The notes: generated by a model not told the origin, from the letters alone. Counted from the stretch's first letter, positions 1 through 13,407 are shown. The stretch: 35,514 nucleotides of DNA from Conidiobolus incongruus B7586 (GCA_000697335.1 JNEM01013035.1:1-35514); one strand, 5' to 3'. Numbers and translations: made by a program.

Positions 1-3000
1 TAAATATACTATCAGTAATTTGATTAAAATTCAACCTAATAATAGTTCTCATTATAAAAAACTAAATTTATTCAAAATATCATTGAATTTGTTTTAATTA
101 TTTAATAGATAATTTATAAATATTTTTTATTAAATTATTTGCTCTATATTATTTTAAGTATAATTTTGATTAATATTGTGGTTTTTAATATTCTATAAAA
201 ATAATATAATATTTTATTATTATTTTTGAAATAACCAACTGAATATTAATATTATTAAGAGACTATATCTTATATCTTTAATTAGGATTATAATATAAAT
301 TCAAAATATATATATCTAAGAATTATTGTTAAATTTTAAAGGAAAATGATATGTATTTGAATAAAATAGCTTGATTTCAAATAATAAACTTGGTTCAGCT
401 ATTTTATATTTAAAGCCTGATGTTTTCCTTATTATATTTTATCAATTTTCATATTAAGCATTGATTTCTTTATTTTTAAACATTGAACCAGTATATATTC
501 TTATATATATCTTCAAATAAATCTCTTACTTATATTTCTAAGCCATATTGCAAATATTTATTTTCCTTTTTTTGTAAAATAGCAAAATATTATTTTTTTT
601 CTCTTATTAAATGAATTTTTTGATTTTCTTTCATTTATTCTCCTTACACTAAAATTTGGATTTTTTGTTGAATAACACGATATTCAATGATTGATTATTG
701 GAATAATTATAATTTGATAAATCATCTAATTTAATATAATATACATATTAATTTTATAGTAAATAAATTTTGCATTAAATGAATAAATTGAATTTAGTAA
801 CCTTATTTCTATAATTTTTTTTATAATGTTAAACATAAATTTGATATATAGTATAATTTTTATATTAATTTACTTGTAAATTATTTTGAAAATTGAATTT
901 CATTAATTTTTGAAATGTAATTTAAACATTTAACTTATTCGATTATATTGCTGTTCATTTATTTTGAAAATTCGTCTATAAGTTGATATATGATTCAATA
1001 TACCAATAACCCTAAATAATAATAGTAATATTATAAAATAGCTGGCCACTATTATTTTAAGTGTTGAATAACTTTAAGAATAATAATATAGATCATTTAC
1101 CCTACGGATATGATTATTTAATTAAAAAATAATTTATTTATATATAATCTAAAAATAATTATTGATTAATTTATTATATAGATATATTATACTTTGATAT
1201 CTTCATAATGAACAAAGGTCTTAAACTATTTATAATATAATATATATAGATTATTTAAATAATAAATTATTATTAAATTCAATTCTTCCAACCAATAATA
1301 TAAATATTATAAGGATATTTATTAATATATATATGATATATATCCTGTCTATTTAAATTCAAATAATACATAACTAATTAATATCTAACTAAATATCAAA
1401 TAATTCATGTTTAACCCTAAAATCATTCTATAACTATTTGGATTTATTTTTTTATTAATTTCATATAAAAATTAGTATTCACTATAACAACAATATCCAA
1501 CAAATTTAAAATAAACCTTAAATATTAACACCAAAATAATCAATCAAATTAAAGATTAATTAATATAAAATTAGCGAATAGCTATCTCTAGTTATCAATT
1601 TAATGTATTTCTATATAATAAATTACAAAATACTAATTAGTATTTTAAAATTTATAATTTTAAACTTTAGTTAATAAATTTATATCAAATTTAAAATCCA
1701 ATAATCAAAAATATTATAAGTTAAAATATATATCATTTCATTTTAATTTATTAATATATTATATTAGTCCACTTTTTGTTAATATAAAATATTATTCTTA
1801 TAAATAAAGATATTGATATATTTTTCAGATTGAATAATATTATATTTAATTATTTTTCATATATGAAAACTTGTTTAATAACTTAAAATATAATATTTCA
1901 CAATCTTTTTATATCATCTCAAATGCTCGATAGTTGTTGTTAAATTTCTAAATATATACTATATTATAATTTATTAATAAATACAACATAATTGCCATTT
2001 CCAAATCATATTTTAGTAAATTAAAATCTTTTTATTAAAATAATTAATATAAGTTATATTCATAGGCAATTATCTTATCTTTTATATAAAAAAATTATTA
2101 TTAGAATTAGTTTTAATTAAAGATTAATTTTTATTTATAATATAAAATAAAAAATAACGATCATATAATTATTAGTATAGTTATTATAAAATTGCATATA
2201 TAACAATATAAGAAAAATATTTTTTTATTAATTAATAAAAATATCAAAATATATCTTTTGTTAATTTTTATAAGCTTATCTTGTATAATCAACTATTATA
2301 TTAAAAAATAAACCAATATATATTAATTTTCAAACCCAAAAGAATATTATATATATAATTAAATTATATCTATAATAATTATTATCTTTAAAATAATAAT
2401 TAAACCTAAATATCAAAATATAGTGGTTTATTATAAATATATTTATCTGATTATTATCTTAAAGAAGATTAAATATATTTTATAATAAAATTTAAAAGAT
2501 TAAATTTTTTTTAATTTTTATTCATATTAAACCTATTGATTGAATTTAAATAAATTTATAAATTAATAATAAAATTTTTTAAATTATTTATTATATTTAA
2601 TTTTAAAAAAATTTTATAATTTTTATTTTATTAGTTATTTTATATAATATGATTAATTAATTATATAAGGTATAAATTTCATATCTCTTAAAAAAGTCTA
2701 TTAGATTTATCAACCTTGTTTTTAAGCCATATATTAATTTAATTATTATTAAATTAAATGATATTATTTATCATTTTTCAAGCTAACAAAAAAATATCAT
2801 ATATTTTAATCAAGTACTATACAAAGCCTAAATATACAAGATATTATTGAAGCTATTTCAATATACTTTTATAAATACTCTTGATCACTTTATAAATATA
2901 TATAGTTCTATTATTGTATTTTAAATTTAATCATTTATTCTATTCTGATAGTTAAACCAATATTAATTCTAATTTAAGCTGGATTTGTCAGTCTATAATT

Positions 3001-6000
3001 GAAGGATACTCTTTGTTCACTTTGTTTTCTTTATTACATTATATTCAAATCCCATAGCATTCATTTAAGCAACTATTTAAACTCAAAAGTGATAAAAATA
3101 AAAGTAGAATAAGTTTTTCTTTTGGATATTCTGCTACAACGCCTCAACAGTAAGTTTTTAAACCTACAGTCCCGATATGTTAAAGAGCAGGATTAATAAA
3201 TAATTTACTAAATCATATTTTGAGTGCTTTTCTAACTACGACCTATATTTATAAAACTTAATATAAAAATACAACACTATTATAAATTATTATTATTGAT
3301 TTTAAAATATAAATGGTATATAAATTATTTATCATTAATATTAATAAAAATAAATTTTTTTTCAATAATTATTATAAATTAAGGAGTTTATATAAAGTAA
3401 TTTTCTAAACTCTTGAATATTTTATAAAAATAATGTTAAATTATTAACATTATAGAAGATCTATATTATTTTTTCATTATATTTATACTTTGAATTATTT
3501 CATGTTAAATTGATACACACTTATTTTTGAGTTTCTTGATATATTTATTAAGTATATGCTATTAAAATTACTCATAGGATTTAATAATCAATTTAACATT
3601 ATGATTTTTATTTTGTTTAATTTTATTATTTGATATTGAAATATAAGTATGGTTTTTGCTGAATTACATTATTATGTGTAGATAATTGTCGATCATCGTT
3701 ATTTCCTTGAAATTTAATAATATTCTTATTCAATCAAATTAACATTTATTTCATTTATTGTTTATGATTACTATTAATAGTCAAAAAAATAATTTTACTA
3801 ATTAAGAAAAATCTTTTCAAATCTTGCTTAGTTCTTCTAAACTATATTATTATCCTTTTTGCTACATTAAAATCACGAATTAAATCCTATTTAAACAATT
3901 TACATAGCACTTTTTTGCTTTGTTAAATTGAACTTTTTATTTGCAATCAATAACATTGTCTAGAGATTTAATACAGTTCCTACCTAGTACTATTAATTTT
4001 GTTAACAATTACCATTATTTGTGAATAATGATTATTAAACAAAATCCAGATATAATTAAAATCAAATTATAAACCCTTATTCCTTAATGCAAATTGTTCC
4101 TTATTTTTATTTAAGCATTAATTATATTGTTTTAAAAGTATTTATTTGAAAATTTTCTTATGAATTATAGTTATTAAAAATCTTTTTTTAAAAATTTTTA
4201 AACTTGTTTTCTATTGTTAAATTATTTGTTTATATTACCTTTAAATTTTTAATTATTAATTAAATTAACTAATATATATTATTGGTTATATAATAATTTA
4301 GTAATAATTATATTAATAACCAAGATATATTTATATATTTACCCTCATTACAAACCTCAATTTATGAAATGAATTAGTTAAATTTTAATAAGTAATAAAC
4401 TTCACTTTTCATCTCGCTCATTTAAATTATCTAGTTACAGATTTTATATAATTATATTATTATTTGAATTTAAAACAAAGAAGGAAGTATTTCTATTTTA
4501 TAACTTTTGCATTTTCTAAGCAATAAACTATTTTTTTTTGATTACAAGTGAATATAACTTTATTTTAATAATTTGAATTCAAATAAATTATAAAAATTTA
4601 TTAATTATTTTCCATAATAATTTTGAATTATAGTTTTTTATAAATAACACTATTTATTCAATGAGATGTTATGTTTATTATTATTTATTAAAAGGCTATC
4701 ATAATTAATATTGTGATAATTAAACATATTATTTATTTGAATATATATCCATTCTAATGAAAAGGTTGCTATTTAGAATTTTTATACTATTAAAAACTTA
4801 ATATATTAATTGCTTTAAATAATTTAATTTAAAAATTTAATAAATATGTATGTATATAGTTTTAATAGTTTAAATAAATAGTATTGGTAATAAATTTTAT
4901 AGGATTAGGGATAAAATATGATAAAATTTTTCAAGTTTATGAAAAATTTATGCATGCAAATTTGATCGTAAATAATCGAATTGATATTATTGAATATCGA
5001 AACTATAATAAAGGTCAAAGAACTATGATTATTCTGTACTTTGTTTTATTTTACTAATATATTGATTGCGATTTTATAAATCACCTTTATGATCTTGGCT
5101 CTAACTTTACCACAAATCAATAATAAAAATATTATCAACATGATTGTATTATGAAAAATAATTATCAAATGATGATTTTTAGTGAAGAGATAATTTTTAT
5201 TTAATTTCAAATATCGATATGAAAAATATTGAATTGGTAAATAAATCCAAATATTTAATCATCATATACATTAAATTATATAATATAAACACAATTAAAT
5301 AATAACTACTCTGAAAAGGTATTAATATTTTCATTGTATCAAGTTAGAGAATTTTAAATAAAAATAGAAAATGATAAATATTCGAATAATATTTATTTTT
5401 CATTAGTATTTATAGAGAAATAACTAAATTTCCCAATACATTGAATAATTAGTTTGTATTCATTAATTTAGCAGAATTTCATTTTGTTATCAAGAATAAT
5501 TACAAGGAGTATATGAAAAAAATTTACAAGAAATTTTTTGATTACTTGTAATATTCTTTGAATGTATATAAAGTTCAAGTATCGGTACCATATTTGGGGA
5601 AATTGTTAATTATGCGAAATAAGAATTTTTTTATCCTTGTTCGATATTTACTATAATATTATTGATAGACAAGCAAAATCATATCTAAATCAAATATCAA
5701 ACATCCCTGAAAGAAGTAAATTAAAATCCAATATGGACAGACAATTGATTGAAATAACCAGATAAAATAACATAACTTAATACATGATATTATGGCATTT
5801 ACAATGATACCTCATTCATAATATTTAAAATGATTGAATGGTTGCTACAGCTTCGCTGATATTTTAATGGTGGCTTGTATTTGATATATAATATAGACAA
5901 AATAATATTGTGTAACTAATAACTATTACATTTGATTGATATTTCACTCTGATCTTAATGCTTAAAATAATCTGAAAGATATTTATATATTTGTATATTT

Positions 6001-8253
6001 GTATACTAATACACTAATATCTTAATAAAGTTAGTACTATTATTTGAATAATATACAAAATAAGTTTCAAACATTATTGGATTCCTTAAATTGGTAAACA
6101 CTATAAATTTACAATTATTTTTCAAAAACAAATTTTAATTCTTGATATATTATTTTAATCTTAAAACAAATAGAATTTTTTATGTATTGTTTCCATTGTT
6201 TTCAATTATATTCATTGTAATAGATATTAATTTAATTATATTAAACAATGAATGCATAATTGATTATTTTGAATTTATATGATGATTTAGATTAATTGAT
6301 AAATTATAATAAAAAACTAATCAAACTTTCAATAATTTACATAACATATTGTTTTAGAACCTGTAATTATTTTCAATTAATAAATAATCTTAATTAAACT
6401 AATTGCTAGGGGTATTCGTCTTGTGTCAAATAAATTGATGTTTTCATAATTGGTATTAAATTTTAATATACTGGTTTAATTTTTCGATGATTGAATACAA
6501 GATAAAATTTTAAAGTACAGTATTACTTGTTAGATCTCAAAATTTAACAATATATACTATAAAAGTAAAATCATGTAATTGATATAAATAATTTAAGAAA
6601 AATTCTGAAATATTAGAAATTATATTATCAAGTAAATGATCAACTTCAATTAGTCTTTACGCTTTTCTGTTACATTGATATCTTGGTGAAAAGTTAATTT
6701 GATCTATATTATTTCGAACCCCTATCAAATCAGATATATTTAAATTTGATTAACTGGATAATCTTTATTATAGGGATGAAAATAAGTTTAGGTTTGTAAT
6801 TGAATATTTATTATTAAATTAAAATCTATATTCAGCTGAACCAGTTGAAATATACTGGCATTTGACCAATCAAATATATATTAATTAATGAATAATTATA
6901 TTGAATATACTAAAGGATATATATCTTCTTGATATTAAAATATAAAAAATAATCATTTAATATATATTGATTTAACGCTCTTTGTATTAAAATATTATCA
7001 TTATTTTAGACATAAAATAAGTGTTCTTTTTTTCATAAAAATCTAATTCATTTTAAAATCAAGATGATTCTAAATAATTTTAACGAATTTGCAATATAAA
7101 ATTTAATCAGGTTATCTGTATTATAATTTCAAATCATAATTAGAATTTTTAGAATACTTTTAGCTTCAATATATGGTATAAAGCGATTATAAATAATTTA
7201 TAAATTAGAAATAATATTTTATAAAATTAGTAACAAAATATGAAACATAGAATATTGAATTAATATCAGCAAATTCTTACCATTTAGAGTGTTACTGAGT
7301 TAATTTGGGAATCTGGCCGAGTAATTTAGAAATATGATGATTAATTGATAGATTTGGTTTATTTAATTAGAAAAAGAGGCTTTAATTTTAATTATGATGT
7401 ACAATTAAATGAAATTTAATAATGAATTAGATTCAAATTATTTCAAGTTCGCTAAATTTTAAAATTAAACAAAATGTGCTTAAAGTCATTCTTATCAATA
7501 CTAAAACCTATACCAAAATACATGTGTGAATAATTAATCTAACAATTTAAATCCTCCAACTCTCAAAGGTGAACTATATTATAATATTAGTTTTTTATTT
7601 CACCTAGAAATTAATTTGAAAATGCGATATTCAAAAAATTCAAGCTTTGGAATAATTATTCGTACAATTAAATATCTTTATAGAATAATGTTTAAAATTT
7701 TTATCTTTGAAATTAATTTTTAGCTGAAAAAAGTTGAAAACTTTTTCTGATAATTTGAAGATAATCAATTTCAACCAATTTATTATAAATTTTACGTAAA
7801 GCTTGATAGATATTTAAATTAATTAGCATTCTTCTTTAGAGGTATATTCAAATTAGTATATTTCAATTACTGTTTATGTTTTATCATTCAAATTTAATTG
7901 CAATACAAGTTGTTTTTTAGCTATTAAAATTGTACCCTTGATGATTAAATATTTATCCATATATTCTTGATATGTCTCAGTTAAAAATTAATAGATGATG
8001 TAAATTTATTCGGTTCTAAAATTGGTAAAGAGAGCTAATCATTTTGAATATTAAATTATTATTTCATACAATAATCAAATAAATTTCATCTGCAATAATA
8101 ATTTGATTTAGCGTTTTAAAAATTACCCTTTAAATTATATATAGAATATTTTAATATAAATATAGGGTCTTGAATTATAACATTAAATCAACAATTTATA
8201 ATTCAATAATTAAATTGAAGTTCGATTCAAAATTTCATCAAAATATTAATATC
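1..8253. other. Gene-empty AT-rich arm
   Basis: Very A/T-rich DNA with no ATG-started frame of useful length, no recognisable protein motif and no tRNA-like or rRNA-like segment on either strand. The few open stretches (for example 4878-5054) are no longer than random DNA of this composition should give. Its last few hundred bases must hold the promoter of the HMG-box gene, but I see no clear motif there. It could be a heterochromatic or decayed-repeat block; the sequence alone does not decide. Confidence 0.6.
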
Positions 8254-8958
8254 ATGCGCTTCTCTGGAGACAATATTAAAACTAACAACTCAAATTCAAT
8301 AGCTGAATTATTCTATGATAATCATTCCTTGCAGTCTGACTTTGATTCTAGTGATTCATTATCTGAACCCAACTCCATTGAATTATCAGCGATTATCGAT
8401 GCCTTGGCCAGCCCTTTGATCAATACCAATTTAACTAATAGTCAAAAGAAAAAATGCCCTAAAATTCCTCGTCCACCAAACTGCTTTATAATATATCGAA
8501 AATATATTTCTGATATTTTAAAATTGCAGCAAAACTATAACTGTCATACCCATAATACATCCAAAATTGCGTCCATAATGTGGAAAAATGAACCTGAAGA
8601 TGTTAAAATTCACTTTCAACGACTAGCCAAAAAATTAAAGCGTGAACATCAGAGGAAATATCCAGATTACAAATATCAGCCCAAGAGAGAAAAAACGAGA
8701 GAGACTAAAAATACAAAAGCTCTAAGCACAAGTAAACAAGCCACCACGCCGACTAATAACCCTATTGAGTTTAACAACACTCAATATCCAAATCCCCAAG
8801 AATTCAATTATGTTTATCAGAATCACCTCTCATACCCTATACAATTTACCATTTATAATCCGCAATTCGCTAATCAGATGAATTACAGTAATCCTTCAAA
8901 TCTTAACAATTTCATTTGTTTTGTTCCTTATACTCAACCCTATGATACATTTTTATAA
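8254..8958 (+). CDS. MAT-type HMG-box transcription factor
   Basis: A single open exon of 234 codons. I take the start at the first in-frame ATG (8254); the frame stays open upstream to a stop at 8152-8154 but without an ATG. Residues about 71-142 form an HMG box of the fungal mating-type (MATA_HMG) class. It opens with RPPNCFIIYRK, followed by SKIASIMWKNEP and then KREHQRKYPDYKYQPKR, the signature of MAT HMG and Ste11-like proteins that bind the DNA minor groove in the nucleus. The N-terminal 70 residues are acidic and Ser-rich; the C-terminal 90 are Asn-, Pro- and Tyr-rich and look disordered. No intron is evident. The next gene is a chromatin AAA protein, not the triose-phosphate transporter/RNA helicase pair that flanks sexM/sexP in Mucorales. 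It may be a mating-type gene or one of the extra MAT-HMG genes that some early-diverging fungi carry. The family call is firm; the mating role is inference. Confidence 0.9.
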   Translation: MRFSGDNIKTNNSNSIAELFYDNHSLQSDFDSSDSLSEPNSIELSAIIDALASPLINTNLTNSQKKKCPKIPRPPNCFIIYRKYISDILKLQQNYNCHTHNTSKIASIMWKNEPEDVKIHFQRLAKKLKREHQRKYPDYKYQPKREKTRETKNTKALSTSKQATTPTNNPIEFNNTQYPNPQEFNYVYQNHLSYPIQFTIYNPQFANQMNYSNPSNLNNFICFVPYTQPYDTFL

Positions 8959-10125
8959 GCTGAATTTTTTTACAGATTATTATTATTCCAATAAATATAT
9001 AATATATTATTGTAATTATTTTATATATTATCAAATTTATTGAAAATAAATTAAATATTTTAATATTAATTAATATTCCTATTTTTAGTTTTAAACAAAA
9101 AGAGATAATTAGGTATAAATTCTAAAAATCGATTATTAAAATGTATTATTATAATTTAATAGTATATATATTTTTTATTTTATTGCAACTTTTCAAAATT
9201 ATTTCATATTATAAAATTTTAAATATTATTTTTAATAATTCATATTTAAAATATTAAAATTAATTAATATTAAAATTTTTAAAATTAAAATTCTTTATAT
9301 AATTATTTATCTTACAATTATTCAAAAAAAAATCTATTCAAAAGGATATGATTTTAAATATCAAATTTATTAAATTGAATCACTAAATCTCAAAGTAATA
9401 TATTTTATAATATTTGAATATTTAATGTTATTAACTCATTTTTACAATTTATGAATTACATTAATATCAAATTCATTATCAAATTATTGCACAAAATTTT
9501 TTTAAAACCCTATTATATCATTGACCAATTATGAATATTTAATATTTATTAATTGATATCTTTTGTTATTAAAATTATTGAAATTTTTTAAACTTAATAA
9601 TTTTCATGTTAGCATTCAAATTGGGATTATATAGATTAAAAATAGTTGGATGATTCCAATATAAATAATATATTAGATAGTAAATTTGTTGATATTAAAT
9701 TCAAAAAGTATATATAATAATAATAATCGATCATTTGAATTTACACATTGATTTAGAAAAAACCCTCGTACAAAGTTTATTTAAAATTAATATAAATTTA
9801 TGATTAATTTAGTGAATAATGTTAAATAATAATGAATTATAGGTCATGTTTAATTATTATCTTCAAATTTCAATATTGTTTGAAACCATATTATGATTAA
9901 TAGGTATTAGAAAAAAAAATACTATAAGCCGGATATAATATTTATTTATTGTTACAGCTATATGCTATTCAATAGCTTTGAAAATAATCAAGAATCAAAT
10001 CAGAGTAAACGAAATTAGGCATCTCACTAAAACTATGGTTACAATAATGAAAAATAATGCAAATTATTTATTAATTAAAACTATAAAACTTACTTTAAAC
10101 TCCTCTAATGAAATCATCTATCTAT
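8959..10125. other. AT-rich spacer between convergent genes
   Basis: This is the shared 3' flank of the HMG-box gene (+) and the Yta7-like gene (-). The DNA is almost pure A/T apart from a somewhat richer stretch at about 9925-10080, which may be 3' untranslated sequence of the minus-strand gene. I see no further gene or structured element. Confidence 0.5.
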
Positions 10126-13100
10126 CTATTCGGATGGATTATCTTTAGAAATTATATCGCATAATTCCTTGAAAGTGGTAGCGTTTGCTAATACGTCAGA
10201 GCATGCAAAGTCCAATAATTGCGCAATGGAGCACTGCTTGGTTTTTTCCATCAAAATTTGGTGAGCAATATTCAAAAAATAAACCGAGTTGGGATCTTCA
10301 ACATCTTGTTCGGTTTCATATTCTTTCCTATGCCAAGCATCGATAATGCTGGGGAGATAATAACATGTGGATGTAGTACTCATGCAAGTGGATGAAATAT
10401 CGTTAGGGGAGTCAGGGGCTAAAAGTCTTGAGATCGCGCACTTGGATTCGACTTCAGAAAGAACCGATTTGTTGAGTGGGAAGAGATTAGAAAGACTCTT
10501 AGAGTTAGCTGCATTGAAATCAGTAGATGGATCAAAGGGAGATGGCATAGATATTAATTCTGTTTTCACCTGACCAATATGAATGCTATCTTCTTTGCTC
10601 TCTAAAATCGTTACCGATGATTGCACAATAGTTTCACTCGTACCATTAGGTTGATTGTTTGTAGATTCATTGCCATTGTGTTCTATACCATTAGATAACT
10701 CTCTAGACTCTTGGACATGAGAGGTTTGATCAAATGAATCTGGTTCGCCATTAGCATGACCATTTTGTCTTTCAGCCAAGGCATTTGGCTCATTATCAGA
10801 ATTTTCTACAACAGGTTCAGTTGGTGGAAACTTCTCTAATCTGGCTTCACTAACTTGCTTATATTGATCCAAAACAAATGGATATTTGCCACCCAAGTTG
10901 TGATAAATGTCATACTCTAGCTGGAGAGCTGTTTGGACTATATAGTGTCCAGGATTTTTCATGTAAATAATAATATTATTGACTATAGAATTCAAATCAT
11001 CAAGCACTTGATCGAATGTTTCATAACTGAGATCGGCAAGCTTGTCCAAGATTGTAAGTAAGCAAACGGGTTTGTATTCTGGGGGCCAAGCACCTTCATT
11101 GTACATAGGCTCGCATAAGAGCGCAAACGAGGAATCGTGGAGGCAACCATGAATCACTTGAATTAAATCCTTGAGAACTAAATCCGATCCGGTAGAGCCA
11201 TCATTTAAAATCAACGAGTTTGCAGATTTTGGGTTAGGAGGAGAAAATCTTCCTCTAAATAGGGACTCTTTATCAGGTTTTGGAAGTTTTGATGAGAAAG
11301 AAGTCTCTAGTAAATTGATTAGGAATCTAGAACGCTGCTCCTCGGATGGATGAGAATTGACCTCATGAAACTGAGCCTGTGGAGGTTGCAAAAAATCGTA
11401 GCCATAGTCTTCGGGTGTTGCATTGGACGTTACTAATAAAACTACCTGGCAGAGTGGGCTTAAATGCTTCAGATACATATTTAGAATAGATATTACTTGA
11501 GTAAAGATTCGCGGGCTACTATCAATGAAGGGAATATATATGACAGATGTGGTGAAAGCAATGGGATGCATGGGAATCGATGCAAGTTGACGCTTCAATG
11601 CTTGGGGCACTGTGATACCGTCTGATTGACGAACAAGGTCAGACGCACTTAGCGTGAGAATTCGATCAACAGCTAACTGGTTTAGAATTGCCGATCCAAT
11701 CGAAGATAAAATATAAGGCGTGGTTCCATAAAGTACAAGCGATTTAGGAAGTTGGGGAACGAGAGGTGTTACAGTAGGTGGCTCAAGGTAGGGAGCAAAC
11801 CACTGACAGCAATAGTCCACTTCAGACTGAAGTAATGCAGACTGGTAGAAAGGCAGTGGAAATACATCCATCGATAATGCACGTCTGCCTGTGGGTACAA
11901 AGGTTGCTAGAGATTGTTCAAAATGAGCTTTGGTTACTTGAAGAGGCTGGTCACTGGCTCGATTAGTCAGCGATGACTGTATCTTCGCTTGAAGCAAAGA
12001 TTCATTACACACTAACTTGATATCCGCAGGTGTATATCCGTTGGTACGTGTAGCAAGCCAGTCTATTAAGTCATTGGGAGGAGGGACAGGCCAGTTTTGT
12101 GTGATCTTACTAAATACTTCCATACGAGAATAATGATCAGGAAGAGTAAATAAGAGCTCAGTACCAAATCTACCAGGTCTTCGGAGAGCAGGATCGATTG
12201 TTTCAGGGTGGTTGGTTGATGCAATTACTACAACCCCCTCGCGTTCCACTGCACCATCCATGAGCCCAAGCAACGTTGATACCATAGCGGTCAAGTGAGT
12301 CTCTTCAGATTCAATACGTGAAGGGGCTAAAGCGTCGATTTCATCCAAATAAATAATTGATGGCGCCCATTTCCTAGCAGCTTCGAATAGCTGAGTCAAA
12401 TTCTTTTCACCATCACCATAGTATTTAGATAGAAACTCTGTGGAATTCCTGAAAAAGAAAGCCCAAGGCTTACCATTACTCGACGTATCATTTGCTAGTG
12501 CCTGAGCGACCATCGTTTTACCAGTTCCGGGAGGCCCATAGAACAAAAAACCATTCTCAGGCTTTAAATTGATAGAGTCGTACAAAGCCTTATATTTGGT
12601 AGGTAGAACAAGTGTCTGGTTCAAAGTTTGAATTTGCTTTTTTAACCCTCCGAATTGATTCCATGTTACAGGTTTCTTGTTAAGGTTAAAAGAATTCAAT
12701 CTATCACCCTCGCTTAATAACTTCAACCTGTCATCGTTAATAATTTCTAAATTATCTGGTAAAATTACATTTTTCTTGATTTTTTCAGTATCTTTCTTTT
12801 CAGTAAAACCACGAAATAGTCTTTGAAGACCTGCTTCATCTTCAAGATCATTTAATTTAGAGGGCTCATGATCTAAGTCAGATAACTGAGCTTTACTAAG
12901 ATTTTGATTATCATAATAGTTGAACATTTCAGACTCTTGTGTTCCCATCATATGTGCAATTCGAGAAGATTTTCTAAATGCTCTGATACCTGTTTTGTTA
13001 TTATTTTGTCTCGTTCTAGATCTTGTTTCGTATCGCGGAGCTATTGTAGATTCAGCTTCAGAATCTTCTTGACGATTTTTGCTTCTTAAGTTATATTTAG

Positions 13101-13407
13101 GTGAAAGAATTTGATTTTGTTTTCGCTTTTTCTTAAGTTTAACTGATTCAGGTTCAGAATAAGATTCATCATATTCAGTGAGTTCAGAATTATCATTTAT
13201 AAAGTCTGAATCTCTGCGTAGTTTTTTATGTATAATCTCCTCTTCAACTTCATCCTCTATTTCCTCTTCACTAAAATCGTCATCGTCTGATTCCGACTTG
13301 TCAGGAACAAAATCCTCATCTTTGGGATTATCCTGAACATGAAAAGTTTCCATCTCTTCTTCAGAGTTGGAAGCGGAGTCATTAGAATTATTGTGATATG
13401 GAGACAT
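10126..13407 (-). CDS. Yta7/Abo1/ATAD2-family AAA-bromodomain chromatin protein
   Basis: A 1093-residue intronless protein starting at ATG 13405-13407. Residues 1-60 are strongly acidic and Ser-rich, followed by basic clusters (KKLRR at 61-65, KLKKKRK near 90-96) that can serve as nuclear signals. The first AAA domain (about 245-500) is complete: Walker A GPPGTGKT at 291-298, Walker B IIYLDEID at 351-358, sensor-1 Asn 399, arginine finger RRPGRF at 409-414, and GYTPADIK at 457-464. A second AAA-like region (about 530-700) lacks Walker motifs and looks inactive, as in the family. Residues about 745-840 resemble a divergent bromodomain, with FDQVLDDLNSIVNNIIIY matching the helix that carries the conserved Asn. 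Known members (S. cerevisiae Yta7, S. pombe Abo1, human ATAD2) are hexameric ATPases that handle histone H3-H4 and control nucleosome density. The C-terminal 250 residues are Asn/Ser/Glu-rich with little similarity I can name. Length is a little short for the family (about 1200-1400). Confidence 0.93.
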   Translation of the reverse strand: MSPYHNNSNDSASNSEEEMETFHVQDNPKDEDFVPDKSESDDDDFSEEEIEDEVEEEIIHKKLRRDSDFINDNSELTEYDESYSEPESVKLKKKRKQNQILSPKYNLRSKNRQEDSEAESTIAPRYETRSRTRQNNNKTGIRAFRKSSRIAHMMGTQESEMFNYYDNQNLSKAQLSDLDHEPSKLNDLEDEAGLQRLFRGFTEKKDTEKIKKNVILPDNLEIINDDRLKLLSEGDRLNSFNLNKKPVTWNQFGGLKKQIQTLNQTLVLPTKYKALYDSINLKPENGFLFYGPPGTGKTMVAQALANDTSSNGKPWAFFFRNSTEFLSKYYGDGEKNLTQLFEAARKWAPSIIYLDEIDALAPSRIESEETHLTAMVSTLLGLMDGAVEREGVVVIASTNHPETIDPALRRPGRFGTELLFTLPDHYSRMEVFSKITQNWPVPPPNDLIDWLATRTNGYTPADIKLVCNESLLQAKIQSSLTNRASDQPLQVTKAHFEQSLATFVPTGRRALSMDVFPLPFYQSALLQSEVDYCCQWFAPYLEPPTVTPLVPQLPKSLVLYGTTPYILSSIGSAILNQLAVDRILTLSASDLVRQSDGITVPQALKRQLASIPMHPIAFTTSVIYIPFIDSSPRIFTQVISILNMYLKHLSPLCQVVLLVTSNATPEDYGYDFLQPPQAQFHEVNSHPSEEQRSRFLINLLETSFSSKLPKPDKESLFRGRFSPPNPKSANSLILNDGSTGSDLVLKDLIQVIHGCLHDSSFALLCEPMYNEGAWPPEYKPVCLLTILDKLADLSYETFDQVLDDLNSIVNNIIIYMKNPGHYIVQTALQLEYDIYHNLGGKYPFVLDQYKQVSEARLEKFPPTEPVVENSDNEPNALAERQNGHANGEPDSFDQTSHVQESRELSNGIEHNGNESTNNQPNGTSETIVQSSVTILESKEDSIHIGQVKTELISMPSPFDPSTDFNAANSKSLSNLFPLNKSVLSEVESKCAISRLLAPDSPNDISSTCMSTTSTCYYLPSIIDAWHRKEYETEQDVEDPNSVYFLNIAHQILMEKTKQCSIAQLLDFACSDVLANATTFKELCDIISKDNPSE

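Noticed and set aside
2956-3150. A patch that reads like a coding remnant, with a splice-donor-like GTAAGT word at its end
   Set aside because: The open stretches are about 30 codons, within chance for this composition, and the similarity to the splice site of the CRAL-TRIO gene is only about 15 bases.
4878-5054. A 59-codon stretch without stops in the left arm, with amino-acid-like composition
   Set aside because: At about 80 percent A+T, stops occur at roughly one codon in ten. Several stretches this long are expected by chance in a region this size over six frames, and no protein family is recognisable.
10367-13089. Several plus-strand open frames opposite the Yta7-like gene
   Set aside because: They are shadows of the strongly supported minus-strand coding sequence and show no motifs of their own.
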